DNA from: Anticarsia gemmatalis | Taxonomy: Eukaryota > Arthropoda > Insecta > Lepidoptera > Erebidae | DNA: 64,000 bases | Assembly (NCBI RefSeq): GCF_050436995.1 | Contig: NC_134770.1 | Location: forward strand, 1,932,501 to 1,996,500 | Direction: 5' to 3' | Part shown: piece after piece, positions 46,731 through 60,300 of the stretch | Numbering within the stretch: the first letter of the stretch is position 1 | Layout of the letters: each line of letters starts with the position of its first letter | The notes under the pieces: model-generated | Told to the model about the DNA's origin: nothing | What the model saw: only the letters and a program-made list of their open reading frames with translations | Database searches by the model: none | Position numbers and translations under genes: made by a program

Positions 46731-47327
46731 ATTTATTTATTTTTAATGAGTTTTGCGTGTATTAGATTGGATTGTCGCCGTCGGTTGTGTATGCGACAGT
46801 TGAGTGCCAAGTAAAGTTTTCAGCGTGTTTCTGTCCTGTCTTTATCCCACTTTAAAAAACTATTGGTGCAGTCAACTGTCGCATCTTTACTTTGTCATAG
46901 TAACTTTTACGTGTACATTATTTGAGTAATTACAAATATGTTTAATTTTAAAGACAAAGTGCTATTAAACCGAGACTTTCATTTGACATCAATTACTACT
47001 AGCTAACATTAACTAGGTACTAGCGAAAATACTTACATTTTTCAGTTGTTAAAGTTAACATGGCTAAGTAAAGATGCTACGGTTGAGGGTATCTGTTGTT
47101 TACAACAAACAAGCTCATAATAAACACACGACATAGTAATAATAATGTTTGTTTCATACTAAGTACATACTGACATAGCAATACATTGCCAAAATACACA
47201 CGTTAATAAAATCACGCCTTTTTTCCTACAGAGGTAGGCAGTAACGCACCTGACCTGGGGCGTAGTTAATCCTCCCAGTGTTTCTATTTACTTCATTGCT
47301 ATTTCTTTTATGATTAAACAGAACACA

Positions 47328-47605
47328 GATTGCCGCGTGGTCCAAGCATGAGGCTCCTAGATTAGAACTCAAGGCAACCTATGACTTTTCTAATTAATGC
47401 GTGTATTAGAAATTAGTATCACCTGTTTTAACGGTGAAGGAAAACATCGGATGGAAATGTTGCGTGCCCGACAGTTCTCTAACGCAGTTCTTGAAGGAAT
47501 ACGAAGTCTTCAACCCTCACTTGCAGCGTGGTGGACTCAAGGCCTAACTCCTCCCTCACTCTGGGAGGAGACCCTTGCCCAACAGTGGGATATTATTTTT
47601 TATTT
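47328..47605 (+). mobile_element. SINE family B, nearly full copy
   Basis: Degraded head (GATTGCCGCGTGGTCCAAGC), then CAACCTATGACTTTTCTAAT, AACGGTGAAGGAAAACATCG, GCAGCGTGGTGGACTCAAGG and the GGAGACCCTTGCCCAACAGT tail. The frame at 47397-47654 is this SINE. Confidence 0.7.
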
Positions 47606-48364
47606 ATCAATACACGAACAAATCACGTTTCTTGCATCGTATTGCACAATGTAAAATTGAATTGTATTAGAATTACATAACTAAATGTTTTTGTCGTTCG
47701 CTTATCGTTTTCCGCGACGGCGGGTCAACTTTTTTACTTAATTAGGGGTCAATGGAAACATTTAAAACAAACAAAACGATATTATCTTATTTCTTGTTTT
47801 ATTTAACCTTTCATACTAATTGTGTCAGATTCTTTTTATTAAATTGTAATGTTTCAATTTAAGAATAATGTCCTTTGTTTATCTTTAAGCCGTGTTTAAG
47901 AAAATTTTCCGTGGAAATTAGTGCAATAGTGCATACATATGGGTGTTACCATATATTGTGATTTAAATAAGCAAGCTTAACATAGACCTAGTGCATAGGA
48001 CTCTCGGTTGGCTGTTCTACCGATCGGGCGAAATAGGCGTCATGACCTACAATTCTTGTCACCTGATTTTCTATCGGGTTGCCTGTAAAAATGTCCCACA
48101 GAGCTATGCGGGCTGTGATGCACACTTGTACGACGCTATAAAACTATACACAAATCACAGAGAGGCGCTTTTCTGTCATCAAGGCATTAACTATCCACTT
48201 CCGAGTGGCTATCAATAATTGTACGAAAATATTGATCAGCTCTCCTAACATATTTTGCAATAATTCTTGATATTATTCAAAATGTCGAACACTGTTTTCA
48301 GAAGTAGTGCAACTATTCGCCTATAACTATACTCTGTGGCCAAATATTCGCACATATGGGTATG

Positions 48365-48615
48365 TTTGTTGATGCCCGAGAGTTGCAAGAAGTTCTTGAA
48401 GGGTAAGTCCGCAATCCGGGCTGGGCCAACGGTCCACTAGAGGACTCATAGCCTAAACCCTTCCTCATTCTGAGAGGAGTACCTTGTTCAGGAAGGGGAC
48501 GGTAATGAACTTAGGTCAAGTCCGCCAACCGCACTCGGTCAGCGTAGTAGACTACTTAAGCCCTTTCTCATTCCGTGAGGAGTACCTTCCTTTCCCAGCA
48601 GTGGGACAGCAATAA
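48365..48615 (+). repeat. SINE family B tail, duplicated in tandem
   Basis: Two tail units follow each other. The first runs from GATGCCCGAGAGTTGCAAGA to CAGGAAGGGGACGGTAATGA. The second runs from AGTCCGCCAACCGCACTCGG to CCCAGCAGTGGGACAGCAAT. This repeats the pattern seen at 4674-5157. Confidence 0.6.
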
Positions 48616-49988
48616 ATTAAAATAATTGTGATTAAGGATAATTATTGTCACAAATAAAAACAACAACATTAATTATATTTACAAACATTAATCGTTTATT
48701 CGTTAAAGAAAAAATATATCACCCTCTTTCAGTTCAATTACAAGAAGGCACAGTACATTACGTGAACATTACAATATATCGCATAATATAATCTAAACAG
48801 CGACATCTATAGATACAATTGGTAAACTCTCGACTTGATTTAAAGTTAGGATCGCCAGATGGCTGGAAAATCCGGGGTTGTTTGGGAATTCTGACCAACT
48901 TTTACCGGGACCGTTAAGGGTTGTTTGTTAAGCTTAAACTAAAGCTGGTGCTATAAGGATTTGGTATTCCCTCCCCTAAATATAGCTTGGTACATTATTT
49001 AGGAAATTCTGCCCAATAGCTTGATTTTCTTCTCAAGCAAAGCTTTCAGAGGCTGTAACGCCTACTAAAGGTGACTTGGTTTATATTAAATGCTATTTGA
49101 GTTTGTGTCTCTGAATCTAGCAACAAACCACTGAATAGAAGATGGAAAGTTAATACCAGAGTTGTAAAGGGAGACGTGGAAACGTTGACAAAATTTGTTC
49201 TTAACCCATGTTCCCTATAATTATCCATAAGGTAATAAAGTAAAGCCTTTAGCCGTCTTAACAAGAGGTGTGAGAAGGGAAGGAGAAGCGATGACGTCCC
49301 TATAGTTCCTAAAATCATAAAGACTTAGGCTGTCTTAGATGGCATAGTCCCGGGTTTCAAAAGTCTGTATCTGGCAACCCTTTTCATAGTGTCGAGTTAT
49401 AAGGCCAATATAATTTTTCTTAAAGGTCTTTTGACCCGGAATGCCGAGGTCATTGCCCCCGATTTTTAGTCTATGGGGTTTTTTCTATACAAATAATTTG
49501 AATGTAAGCTTTTTTGGATTAAAGGACATTGTCACGGTGTCAAAACGACCCGTTTTTATGTAATAAATAATATTACAATTTACACTGATTTGATACGTCT
49601 TTTTATAATTTTAATTTCTCTGTTGTTGCCAATGTTAAAAAGTATTCTTCAGTGAATATTTCTGTTTAAAATCGATGTAATTCAATTATTATTGTGAATA
49701 TTATTATTACTACTGGTATTTAACTATTAAAAGCTTTCTGTAATACAAAATAAGACTAGTAATAGTATTTTTCACTAATATTTTAATAAAAAATGGAAGT
49801 ATGTAACTATTTAACGGACTAAGCACCCTTTACGGAACTATTGTAATAATTTACAGGCACATTGATTATTAATTCTAAATAACTGGTAATATAAATCTTA
49901 TTATTATTTGATTAACACTTTGAACGCTTAAACAAATTATTGACATGTCAACAAAAAGTTCTTCGATAATAATAACAATTATTATTTG

Positions 49989-50075
49989 AGACAAATAATA
50001 ATACTAATTATTATTTTAGACAAATAATAATACTAATTATTATTTTAGACAAATAATAATACTAATTATTATTGA
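49989..50075 (+). repeat. Three tandem 29-bp units
   Basis: AGACAAATAATAATACTAAT followed by TATTATTTT is repeated three times almost exactly. Each unit contains the near-palindrome AATAATAATACTAATTATTA. It lies in very AT-rich DNA. Confidence 0.85.
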
Positions 50076-51394
50076 AGACCTGTAATAATTATCTTGAGAT
50101 TTCACTATTATTGTAGTAGTTTTGTGCTTATGTGTTTTTTTTACATTTCAAATTATAACGGTAGTTAAATATACTTTTATTATTAATAATAATATGCGTT
50201 CAAAGTTATTATGACAGCTAACATGACTTGTACATATTAGTTACTATTTATTTTAAATGTCAACTGATTTGGCTTTAGGAATAAACGAGACAAAAAACAA
50301 AATAAAATCTATATTCTTCATTTTCACGTCAATATTGAAATGTAAGTATTATTATTTTTTTTGTATTAATATTTCAAAAAACAATATTATTATTAAATAT
50401 GGTAATATTACCATAGGAACCGTTTAAAGAAAAGTGTTGTATAACGAAATGTCTCAATATTTCCCAAAGCCAAACATGCCTCTAACTTTGCTATTATTAT
50501 TTATTATTATTATTGTACTTTAAACTTTACACAGAAAGCGTTAGCGTTATACAAAATAATAAAAGGAAAAAATCTTAATGTGACCGTCTTTATATTATTA
50601 ATCAAAAAAGCGATTGGTATTTTTAAAACTACAGTTTAAATATTTTTTTAATAATTAATAAGCATAAATTTATTAATTGTAATACATAATTAACGTAAGC
50701 TAATACATAAACTAATGTGATTCTTAATTACACTTTGGTAATATTTACCTATTAAAAAAACTATATTAATATGAGAAGTCGACTAATTTATTTACTAAAA
50801 CCAGCTGTAAGTAAACTAAAAATTCCAAATGTAGATTCAATTATTAAATAATAATATGGAAACTAGTTTTATTAAAAATTAATAGTGCATTCACTGTCGT
50901 AATATAAATTTAATAATAAATATTTACATTACTAAAACTGATTATATTAGAAGAAAATAAAAGCAGTGAAATATCTAAAATGCTGCGTTACAATTTGGAA
51001 CAAAAATCACGAAATTTTCGAGTAAAAATCTCGAAACAATGATTTGTTTATTTCTAATCTAAAAAGCGTTTTTTATTTAGATGCCAACAATGTTCAAAAA
51101 AATTTAAGTATCTTCGCTTTACACAAGTCAATCGAATTCACTTAACGCTAAAATAAAAATTAAATTTCTTATTTTATTCTGTACAATAATATATATGAAA
51201 AACTCATGGAACGGAGACAAAACGTTGAAATGAAACTGAAAATTGTCAAATTATCAAAATTATTTTGTACTTTTGGTTAAGATTTTTGAATTTTTACTTG
51301 ATTTTTTGTTAATTTAGAAGCGTTTGCGTATAGTTTTGTCTCGGATTAACATCAAATACTTGTGGATAACAATAAATAAGTAAGGCTAGGTTGT

Positions 51395-54300
51395 TTAAAG
51401 CATTCGCACGAGGAGATACATGAGAATCGTTGATAGAACTGTGTAGGCTGGTCGGATGGAATGCGCGCTGCCGCGGTACACTGGAAAATAAACAAAAATA
51501 AATAGTTATGAGTCTTAGATTAATTGGTTTAAAGGTAATGAGGTATGTGAAGTTTATAGACTGTTGTTGAAAGCCTGCCATTCTTGGACAATTTAATACT
51601 CAGGCGCAATGTGGCCAGTAATTCACATAAGATCTATAATAGCGTGTTTATAATTAGACGTTTTAGATGTTTCCAGTAATAGTTTTGGAATTAACTCACT
51701 CTAAAGTGAACCTATAAAATTATATCAATATCTTCAACACAATTTAAACCACCCAAGTCAAAATAAAAGTTCATAAAGAAAATGTAAAAAAATAATAAAA
51801 CAAAAACAAAATAAAACATAAATTACCTGAAGCGTGCTGGATGTACTCAACAGGAGTGTCAACTTCTAAATAAGAGAAGAGAAAAACAAAAAAATAATAA
51901 GTCATGTTAGTGATTAAGCATTAAAAAATCATAAAACGATAAAAAAACAAAAGTAAAAAACCAAAATAAAGCCAAATGTTGGTTAAAACCAATTTAGAAT
52001 TTTGTTAAAAATAAAATTTTGAATTTAGTACCGAAGTTTTGAAACCCTTCGATTCTTGAAGGTATATTTTGTGAATATACAGCGTGTTTTAGAAAATTTT
52101 ACCCATGTGTCACTCATTCAATAATATGATAATATCTCAGAAAATATAACAACTAACAAGTGATCATTTTACGTGTTTAACACCCAATATTCGTATACAG
52201 TCGCAATAATTTTATTAGTCTCATGTAATAGTGGACGAGTATATATATAACCGTATACCAGACACACTACCTAATTCCGGGATTCATTTTGAGTATAGCA
52301 ACGAAAATAAATTAAAATCCCTAAACACTTTGCTTGACCGTTTAATCAAAAACCATTAGCAGCTCAAACCGCTTTTTTTAAATAGAAAAAACGCAAAATA
52401 TCAAATAAATTCAATCATGGGTAAAAAATTCTAAACCACACTAACTTTTAATTGGCAACACCTGTCGCAATATTGCCATCTCACAAAAACATTTAAAATT
52501 GCCAGTTAAAACATACCAATATTAACGTTCGCGGGTTCGTTGGATCCTCCCCAGCTCTTGGAGTTCTTTACTTTGACGATAGCTTCATATTGTCCTGCTT
52601 CGAGCTGCTTGTCATCTAAGAGGTAAGTCACTTCGTACGTGTGACGGCTGCCCTCTGGCAAAGGTACTGTGAGCCGCCTCCATTCTCCGTTCTGAAAGTA
52701 TTGGCAAGTTTTTAATAGTTTGTTAAAGATTTCCTAAACCTAATTTATGATATATCAAGGTGCTTATATCCAGTTGCGTTCACAGGTCGGTAAACGATCG
52801 GATAAGCAACCTTGGGCGCGGATATTACATAGATGGGCGTTGGCAAAGGAGTATTTGAGCTGAGCACATTCGTGCTTTGAAGGGCAGATAAAAAGTCAGT
52901 CCCCGTTGTTGTCTATTATGATAAAAGTCGTTAAGCCATGCTAAAGGCCATTCGGGCGGCATAAAGAACTTTGACACTAGGTTAATTCTGTCAGGCTAGC
53001 CTTTCTTCTAAACTATATGGAGTCCGCTTCCAGTCTTACCGGATGCCTGTGACACTAGGTTGATGAAATAACTTAATTTTACTTGTAAATTCAATAAATT
53101 CAGTTTTGAAACGCTCCTCACCTCACTGTGTGATTTAAGCTGGACCTCCATTTCCTTGAGCGGCTGATGGGAATGCACGATCCAGCTCATCTTGGAGCCG
53201 TCCACCTCCAGGTCCTCCACCACGGGACTCTGCACCAACTCGATGGACCTGTTGTGTTTGCCGAAGTCGTTCTCAGCCTGGAAATATACGAGACAAATTA
53301 GGATTTAACTTTGGAGGTTTCTGGGTTTATTATGAAGGCTAAATTGGTTCTTGGGTCGGGTCGGGCCACTGGGGTTGGGAGAATGAGTTTGTGAAGGCTG
53401 CAGTGGTTCGGGTAGATTGGAATCACAATGTCTCTATTCTATGATCAGACAGATCCACAAATAGATACAGAATTCCTGACCAATCTTACATTAAGCCAAG
53501 GAAATAATTCCAATGATGTCATCTCAATTATTTCAAAGTCCCTTAAATATTTACCTCGCAAGTGAAAGTGCCGAAGTCAGCATCATCAGTAGGGAAGACA
53601 GTCAGGTTGGAGTGAGAGCCGTGAGTGATGATCTTGTAGTTGGAGGAGCTGTCCTCGATCAGACCGCCGTCCTTGTACCAACGGAAATGTGGCCTGGAAT
53701 AAAACATTTACTTATAAGACTACTACTTACCTACATGCTCTGATGGACTTATTTCTATCATAAGTATTACTTAGTGGTTTGTATGGTACATGAATGATGG
53801 TTACACAATTTTTGTTTGCAATTTTTCCCTTTCCTTTTCAGCATATTTACACTAAACAGGGTCTGTTTAGTGTTTTTATGAAAATATTGAAGAAAAATAG
53901 CTGCATTGGGCCAGCCATTATCGAGGTTTGCTCATAGAAATACATTTGACATTTGATTGATATAGGTATTTTGTTTACATAACCGAAGATGAAATGCACC
54001 ATTTCATTGTTACGTTTAAAATGTTGGATTATTCATTTCAATTTTTCATATTTTTTCTTAATTCTTATAGCTCCAATACGATTTTGTTCGTTAATGTCAA
54101 TTGTTCGCATTATTTTAGTAGGCACTATATCAAACAATTCTAGTCATTTATTCATTTAGGTCAAATATTTACATTTATGATAGTTATTAGATCGTCGCTA
54201 TCATCATAATACTGAATCATTAGTTGTTCGAAATTGTCATACATTTTGTCACCGAAATACTAAATAGACAGTCACAGTGCGCGTATTCTTATAGCAGTTA

Positions 54301-57300
54301 ATTCAAAGGAATTTACCTTGGTTCCTCATGAGCGGAGCACTGGAGTACAGCCTCGATCCTCAAGTCTGAGTTCACAATAGTCCTGGTCACGTGCACCTGA
54401 GGTTTGCCTGCAAATTACAACGATATTTATATAATAATTATAATATCGCTCCTTGAATACAAAAGGGCCACAAATCGAAAACTATAAATTTTACAGGACA
54501 GCCAAAACAAATTTTTGAAACTGTTTTTTTATAATATTTTATATATTTATTAATTAAATATAAGATGTTAATATATCATTAGATGTGTATTTTTTAGCTC
54601 TATCTATCCACAATATAAACTTTGTAATAGCTGTTACCTATTAAGAAAAAAACGCATATAAGTCCGTTTTGCATTCAAAATTTGAACCAATATCATGAAA
54701 AATATGTCAAAAATTAAACACAGTTTTGCAAATAAAAATGGTTTATTGTACATTTTTTGGTAAAAAACCGTATCAAAAAGTTAAATCTTATTAGTAAATA
54801 AAACCATAAGTGAATAGACACCAGGAAAACATTGTATTAAACAATCTTAATTAAAAAATCTTTACTTATTATTAAGTAAGTAATACAATAGAGATCAACC
54901 TTGTGCGTAACTTTCATTATTTAGTCAAATTAACATCAATCATCATCATCAATCAATGGGTAACGTGACGGGTAGACTGAGTGCAGCAGGAGTATTAAAG
55001 AAATAAGGTAATAGAAAAGTTTTATGAGTTTAATAAACCTTTATATTTAGCATTCGTGGATTATTCCAATGCTTTTGGCAGCATCAGTCATTCCGCCATA
55101 GAATCATCACTCCATAACCAAGACCTTCTTAAAGATACTATGAAGAATCGAAGCTACATACATCGAACTCATCAAAGCAATATACAACAATCTCTCTAAA
55201 TCCAAAAAAGCGTGAAACAGGGAGACCCGCTATCTCCAAAATTACTTACCAGCACCCTCGAAAATTTTTCAGGAGCCTGGCGGCAATCGAAAGGCATTGT
55301 TGTAAGTGGCAAACAGTTAACAAACCTTCGTTTTGCAGACGACATTGTCCTCTTCTCTTCCTTTGCATTGGAACTCGAATCAATGCTCAAAGATCTGAGC
55401 ACGGCAAGCCTTCAGATTGGACTAAGTAAAAACCGTACAAAAACCCAGGTTATGACCAACAACACAAAACGTAGGGTCGAGGTAGGCTGACACGTCATAC
55501 ACTATGTCGACGAATACACTTACTTGAGCCAGATAACCTCTTTTAACAACCGACGGGACAAAGAGTTGGACAAACGTGTCACAAGTGCCTGGAAGAGCTC
55601 CTGGTCCATGAAAGAGCTAATGAAAGGTAACCTTCCACTGTCACTAAAGCGGAAGCTCGTCGAAATGTTTATACTACCCGTCCTAACCTACGGTGCCCAA
55701 ACATGGTCCCTTACGGAAAACCAAAATTATTATCATGCCAAACGGTCATATTTATGGCCTTCCCATTGTAGCATGCTAAAAATAATTATTTATTCCACAA
55801 TAATTTATTGCAAAAAGGACGTATTTCAAAATATGCTACTGTTATATTACAAAATATAATAACAAATACTAGTGTTTGAATGCAAAACGGTCGTTTTCAG
55901 AAATATGGCATTTTTGTATTACAAAATATGGTAACAAATACTATAATTAGAATGCAAAAAGGACGTTTTCCAAAATATGGCAGTTTTGTATTGTGAAATA
56001 TAATCACATGAACTTGAAATTTTGCACCCAACACAGACGTATTTTGGATTGTGGCACTTTTTCACGCAACTGACGAGCATTTGCGTTGAATCTCCGGGCG
56101 CAACTCACAAAGTGGCTGTTTTGCACTGACATTACCTGTCAAAGTGAGCTAATGCAAAAAGGGCAGTAAGTCAGTGCAGCCATAAAATAAGCAAAAATGA
56201 TGGGGGTTTTTTTTTACTATAAAATATAGTCGGTTCAGGTGTCATTTTTGCAATAAAACGATTTTCATTTTTTTTTGAGTTGTGGCCCTTTTGCATTGAA
56301 GGAGCGATATATTATGACCAAGTTTCATACCTTTTTATTGGGTAAACCGAACTGCATGATTTTTTTTTAATATTGTTTTTTATTTGACAGCTGGTTTTAA
56401 TCAATCCCATGTAAATATTTAGTCTCTGAAATATGCTATTGGTCTTTGTATTGATGATATTATGGTCATCTTTGTTTTGTGATTGAAAGGCTGCTTTGTC
56501 ATCTTATTAGCATAAGATTTTCTAAGAACAGTAGAACCTTTTTCATAAAACAGTTATGGAACAGGAAACTCTATCCAAATATCCAAACCCGAGATTTCTG
56601 TTACTCTTTAAAAAAATAAGCTTTTTTAAGTAAATACTTACGTTGCACAATAACTTCAGTTTCGGCCTGATGAGTGCCGACTTTGTTGAAGGCATAGCAG
56701 TAGTACTTCCCTGCCTGGTCCCTCTTCACGCTCTTAATGTATAGAGAGTAAATGTTGCCGTCCGCCGAGAATTCGCCGTCCTTTTCTGTTAGGCGCTCGT
56801 TCTGTGAGAGAGAAAGAGATGGCATGTTAAACTTTGATATGATGAAAAAATTTTGTAGAATTGTGTTTTGATTTGGGTTTGGTGGGGTATTTGCTCCTTA
56901 AAATGTGATGATATCGTAGTATTTCTAGAACTAAAAAATATAATGGGGGCTGAGTTTGCCATTATATTGTCGCACTCCAAACTGCTAGGCACAGAGATTT
57001 TCCTAACAAAAAGATTTTAAATACTGCTCCACAGAAAAATCAAACCACAGAGATTGTGTTTGCTCCAAAACCACGTCTGTTATTTGTGAATCACTTAAAC
57101 ATTTCGCAAGGGAATCGAACCTATGATATCCGTGACAACGATAATTACAATGCTATACTTCAATCACGTTAATAAGCTTTCAAAAACAAAAGAAATCTAT
57201 CTATAATAAACATAAAGTAGTTTATACTGTAAACAAAAACACTGCTTATAACTGCATACGAGTACTTTATCATTAAACACAAAACAGTCTGTCTGTCTAT

Positions 57301-60300
57301 TCGATAAACTTTCTCTTACGTCATCATTACAAATATTACAACATTTAAGTTTAATAATAGCACCATTGATTAGAACCACACACACTGCTATTTACCAATA
57401 AATTAATAAAGAAAATACGACCTTAAATGTATGTACAATAAAGACTATTTCCAGCTAAAGTTAGTATACACTGTTCTTTCCGAACTTATGATCATGTGGT
57501 GCCTATTTCGACATCTTCAATCATTATCACGTTTAGTAAAAACTGTATGAATTTTCGTTTCGACCTTCCTCATGAAATATTCTGTCTGTTGAAGAAAATT
57601 GCATGAAAATCCGTTTAGTAGTTTAGAGTTGACTAAAATACTACTTTTCGGAACGCAGTGAAGAACCTTTTTCTAGTTTCAGCTTCGGTCTGCAAATTTA
57701 TTCGTGTAGAAAGATTTTCCGGGTTCAAATAAAGAGTATTGTTCGTGTTTGTCTAGGTATCAAACTATTTGTCTGCCAAATTATAAATCCATATTACATA
57801 CACGTTTTTAAGCGAAAGAATCGCAAACACAATTCATACAAAACTTTCACGTATATAATATTACTAATAACTAATATAGAGCTCAAAAAAAATCTCTTCA
57901 ATACAAAGTTTCAATGCATATAAAAGAGATAACTACTACAAAGTAATTTGTATCTTATTTCTTACATGTTACAGTTGATATTCCTTCTCATGTGCTCTAT
58001 TTCGTAAACTCTTGCGCACGAATTGATAACGTCTGTATGATTGATGAATCGCTTCTAATGTTATAATATATAGAGGTTTATTCAATTTGTTACGGTGTTC
58101 ATTAATATTATATTTAGATATAGAAAGTAGAAAGCGTATTAGTAATGCTATATCTGTGCATTAGGGCTTTAAGCAACAGATAAAAGAAATAGAGTAGAAT
58201 AATATTTTGAGAAAAATCTACCACTGTACGAAAAAGTAAGGTTTTTTGGTTGCACAAGAAAAAATATCTAATCTCAGAATTGTTCAAGGCAGTTTTGAGA
58301 TAAATAATACACAAGCCCAAACTATATTATGTACATTTTAAGTTCAGTTTTCATAGTGTACTAGGTTTTATGATATCAGTAGGGGTTCAATCCAAATCAA
58401 AAGCAAACTAAAAAAGTACTTAATACATAATTTCAAATAATTATTACAAAACTGCACCAAGTCACTCCCGAAGTTTGAAACAAAATTAATGGAGCGAAAC
58501 ACTTGTCCACATGATACTAATAATAAATAATGTTTCCAAGAAAGCAGGCGTCGCCGCGGTCTAAACATAGCCACGTCTTGTTCTTATTATGACATCGTAA
58601 CGGAAGCACTGACTTGAATTATAAATATTATAATATGAGTGAGTCCTTTGGAATTGAAAGATATACATATCATTACGACTGTTATACACCAAGGTGTAAG
58701 CATAGGTGTATAAAACACATCCATGTTTTCGCCATTAAGAATGTTTGTTTCTTTTTTGTTTAAAAAGGACAATGACAGAAATCGGTCTTGCGTCGCGGGG
58801 ACTTTTACAAACATACAGACAACGGACACAAAGTACAAAGAGACCAGATGAAATTATTTGTGGACCACACAAATAATTGTTCCGTGTGGATACATGTTTG
58901 TTAGTGTCATACTAAAACTACTGAACGAATTTTGATGTAATTTGGTAGGTACACATATACTTTTTAACCTAAACTAACACATAAAATACTTTTCACCTCG
59001 GAAATCCTAATTACACCGTCGAAATCACGAGCAGAAGATAGTTCTTTATATGATCGTTAATGTCTTTCGGCTTAATTTCTTCATACATACCTAAAGTAAT
59101 AGCCAAAGCCATTGACTTCTATTTAACATTTATTTAAATTCGTGAAGAAACAAAATTTAAATTTTTTACCTACCCCTTATACATACATACATACTTTGGG
59201 TGTTACTTTTGCTAAAGAAACTGCCGTTGGCTACAGGGTGGCTATTACATGGTGTTCAACTTACTTCCTGGCCCTTCCTGGTGACTGACCACAGGACTGT
59301 AGGCACGGGGGAGCCGGTCACGACGCAAGTGAGGGTCAGCTCTGAGCCCTCGCCGACCACGCCGCCGCTTGAGGAAGACATGTCTGAAAGAATTAGTAAA
59401 AGGTTTAGTATATTGTATACAAGGAAAAAGAAATATTAAGACAAAGTCTTAAGATTTGGTAGTAGTGTTTTCTGTTATTAGAAATGCAGGCAATCACTGA
59501 AAATTACTTGGCTAAAAAATTCAGGAGTAGATTCTATTGAGGCGATGACTCCAACAATCGTGATGAATTATGCGTTGAAGCCACTGGCTGTTCAATGTCA
59601 ATATTAAGGTTTTTCCGGTAAAGTTGTTTGTGTTGCCAGACGGGATTGCCGCTCAATACATTGTGCTAAAATTTAATTTTGTGTTTGACTATCATTTGAC
59701 GATAGCAATATATAAATCTTTGATTAAAAAGACATGTCAAAGTATACTTACTGACAACCTTCGGTTTCTCAGTAACCAGCAGCGTGTGGTTGATGGCAAT
59801 AGGCGACTGCTGTACCGTCTCACACCTGAACACACCACTGTCTGACACACGCGCGTTCTTGATCAGCAGGTCCTTGGAGTCAGGGGCACTGGAAACATTA
59901 TAAGTTTTTTAAAAATGTGAAACTTCAGATGCTGTAAGAAATTTTGAAGCTGCGGCTGAGGAATCATTTTTTTTTAATAAGTTCAAATATGTATTTAGTT
60001 TTTCTATAACTTTGTTACTGTTTCAAGCATAAAACTCTAAATAGGTGAGGCAGAGGTGCGTGAAATAAATACGTTTTTGTTTCGTTATTTATAATTTAAT
60101 TCCCATAAAATATTGAGTAAGCAAATCGGTCGTTTAAGGCAAAAAGCCTTATAAAGGTCACGTTACTTGATTCGAGGCTACTATAACTAAGAACATTCAA
60201 TAGAAATCAATAAAATCCAATCGCCTGACTCGAGAATCGAACCCGAGATTTCTTGAACAGGAGCCCTTATGTCACTTTATCATATTATGCTACTATCAAA

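Larger units (their letters stand above)
45761..51394. other. Intergenic interval, repeat-filled
   Basis: It lies upstream of the transporter and downstream of the Ig/FnIII gene (both minus strand), so it should contain the transporter promoter and the Ig gene 3' flank. Only repeats and very AT-rich DNA are visible. The segment at about 47990-48230 (frame 47991-48218) and the one at about 48740-49440 are of more balanced composition and may be unrecognised element pieces. A TTTATT at 51173-51178 (AATAAA on the minus strand) is a candidate poly(A) signal for the Ig gene. Confidence 0.55.
54447..56306. mobile_element. 1.86-kb terminal-inverted-repeat element inside an Ig-gene intron
   Basis: The left end CGCTCCTTGAATACAAAAGG (continuing GCCACAAATC) and the right end (GAGTTGTGGCCC then TTTTGCATTGAAGGAGCG) are 30-bp inverted repeats with three mismatches. 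The flanks are ATAT on both sides, a possible 4-bp target duplication. The element contains a decayed RTE-type reverse transcriptase piece and a 72-bp tandem array, and has no visible transposase. A TGCAAAA-GG-C motif recurs through it in both orientations. It lies between the exons at 56642-56801 and 54317-54407. Confidence 0.7.

Noticed and set aside
46993..47065. Possible minus-strand start exon (MLTLTTEK then GTAAGT)
   Set aside because: It ends in phase 1, which would put the transporter's second exon out of frame and hit a stop at once; the start at 45760 fits instead.
53513..53743. 76-codon plus-strand frame
   Set aside because: It is the antisense shadow of the Ig3 exon at 53555-53693.
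55212..55859. Two open frames resembling a reverse transcriptase gene
   Set aside because: Kept only as a decayed RTE-type fragment: an in-frame stop, frameshifts and missing endonuclease and 3' parts rule out an active gene.
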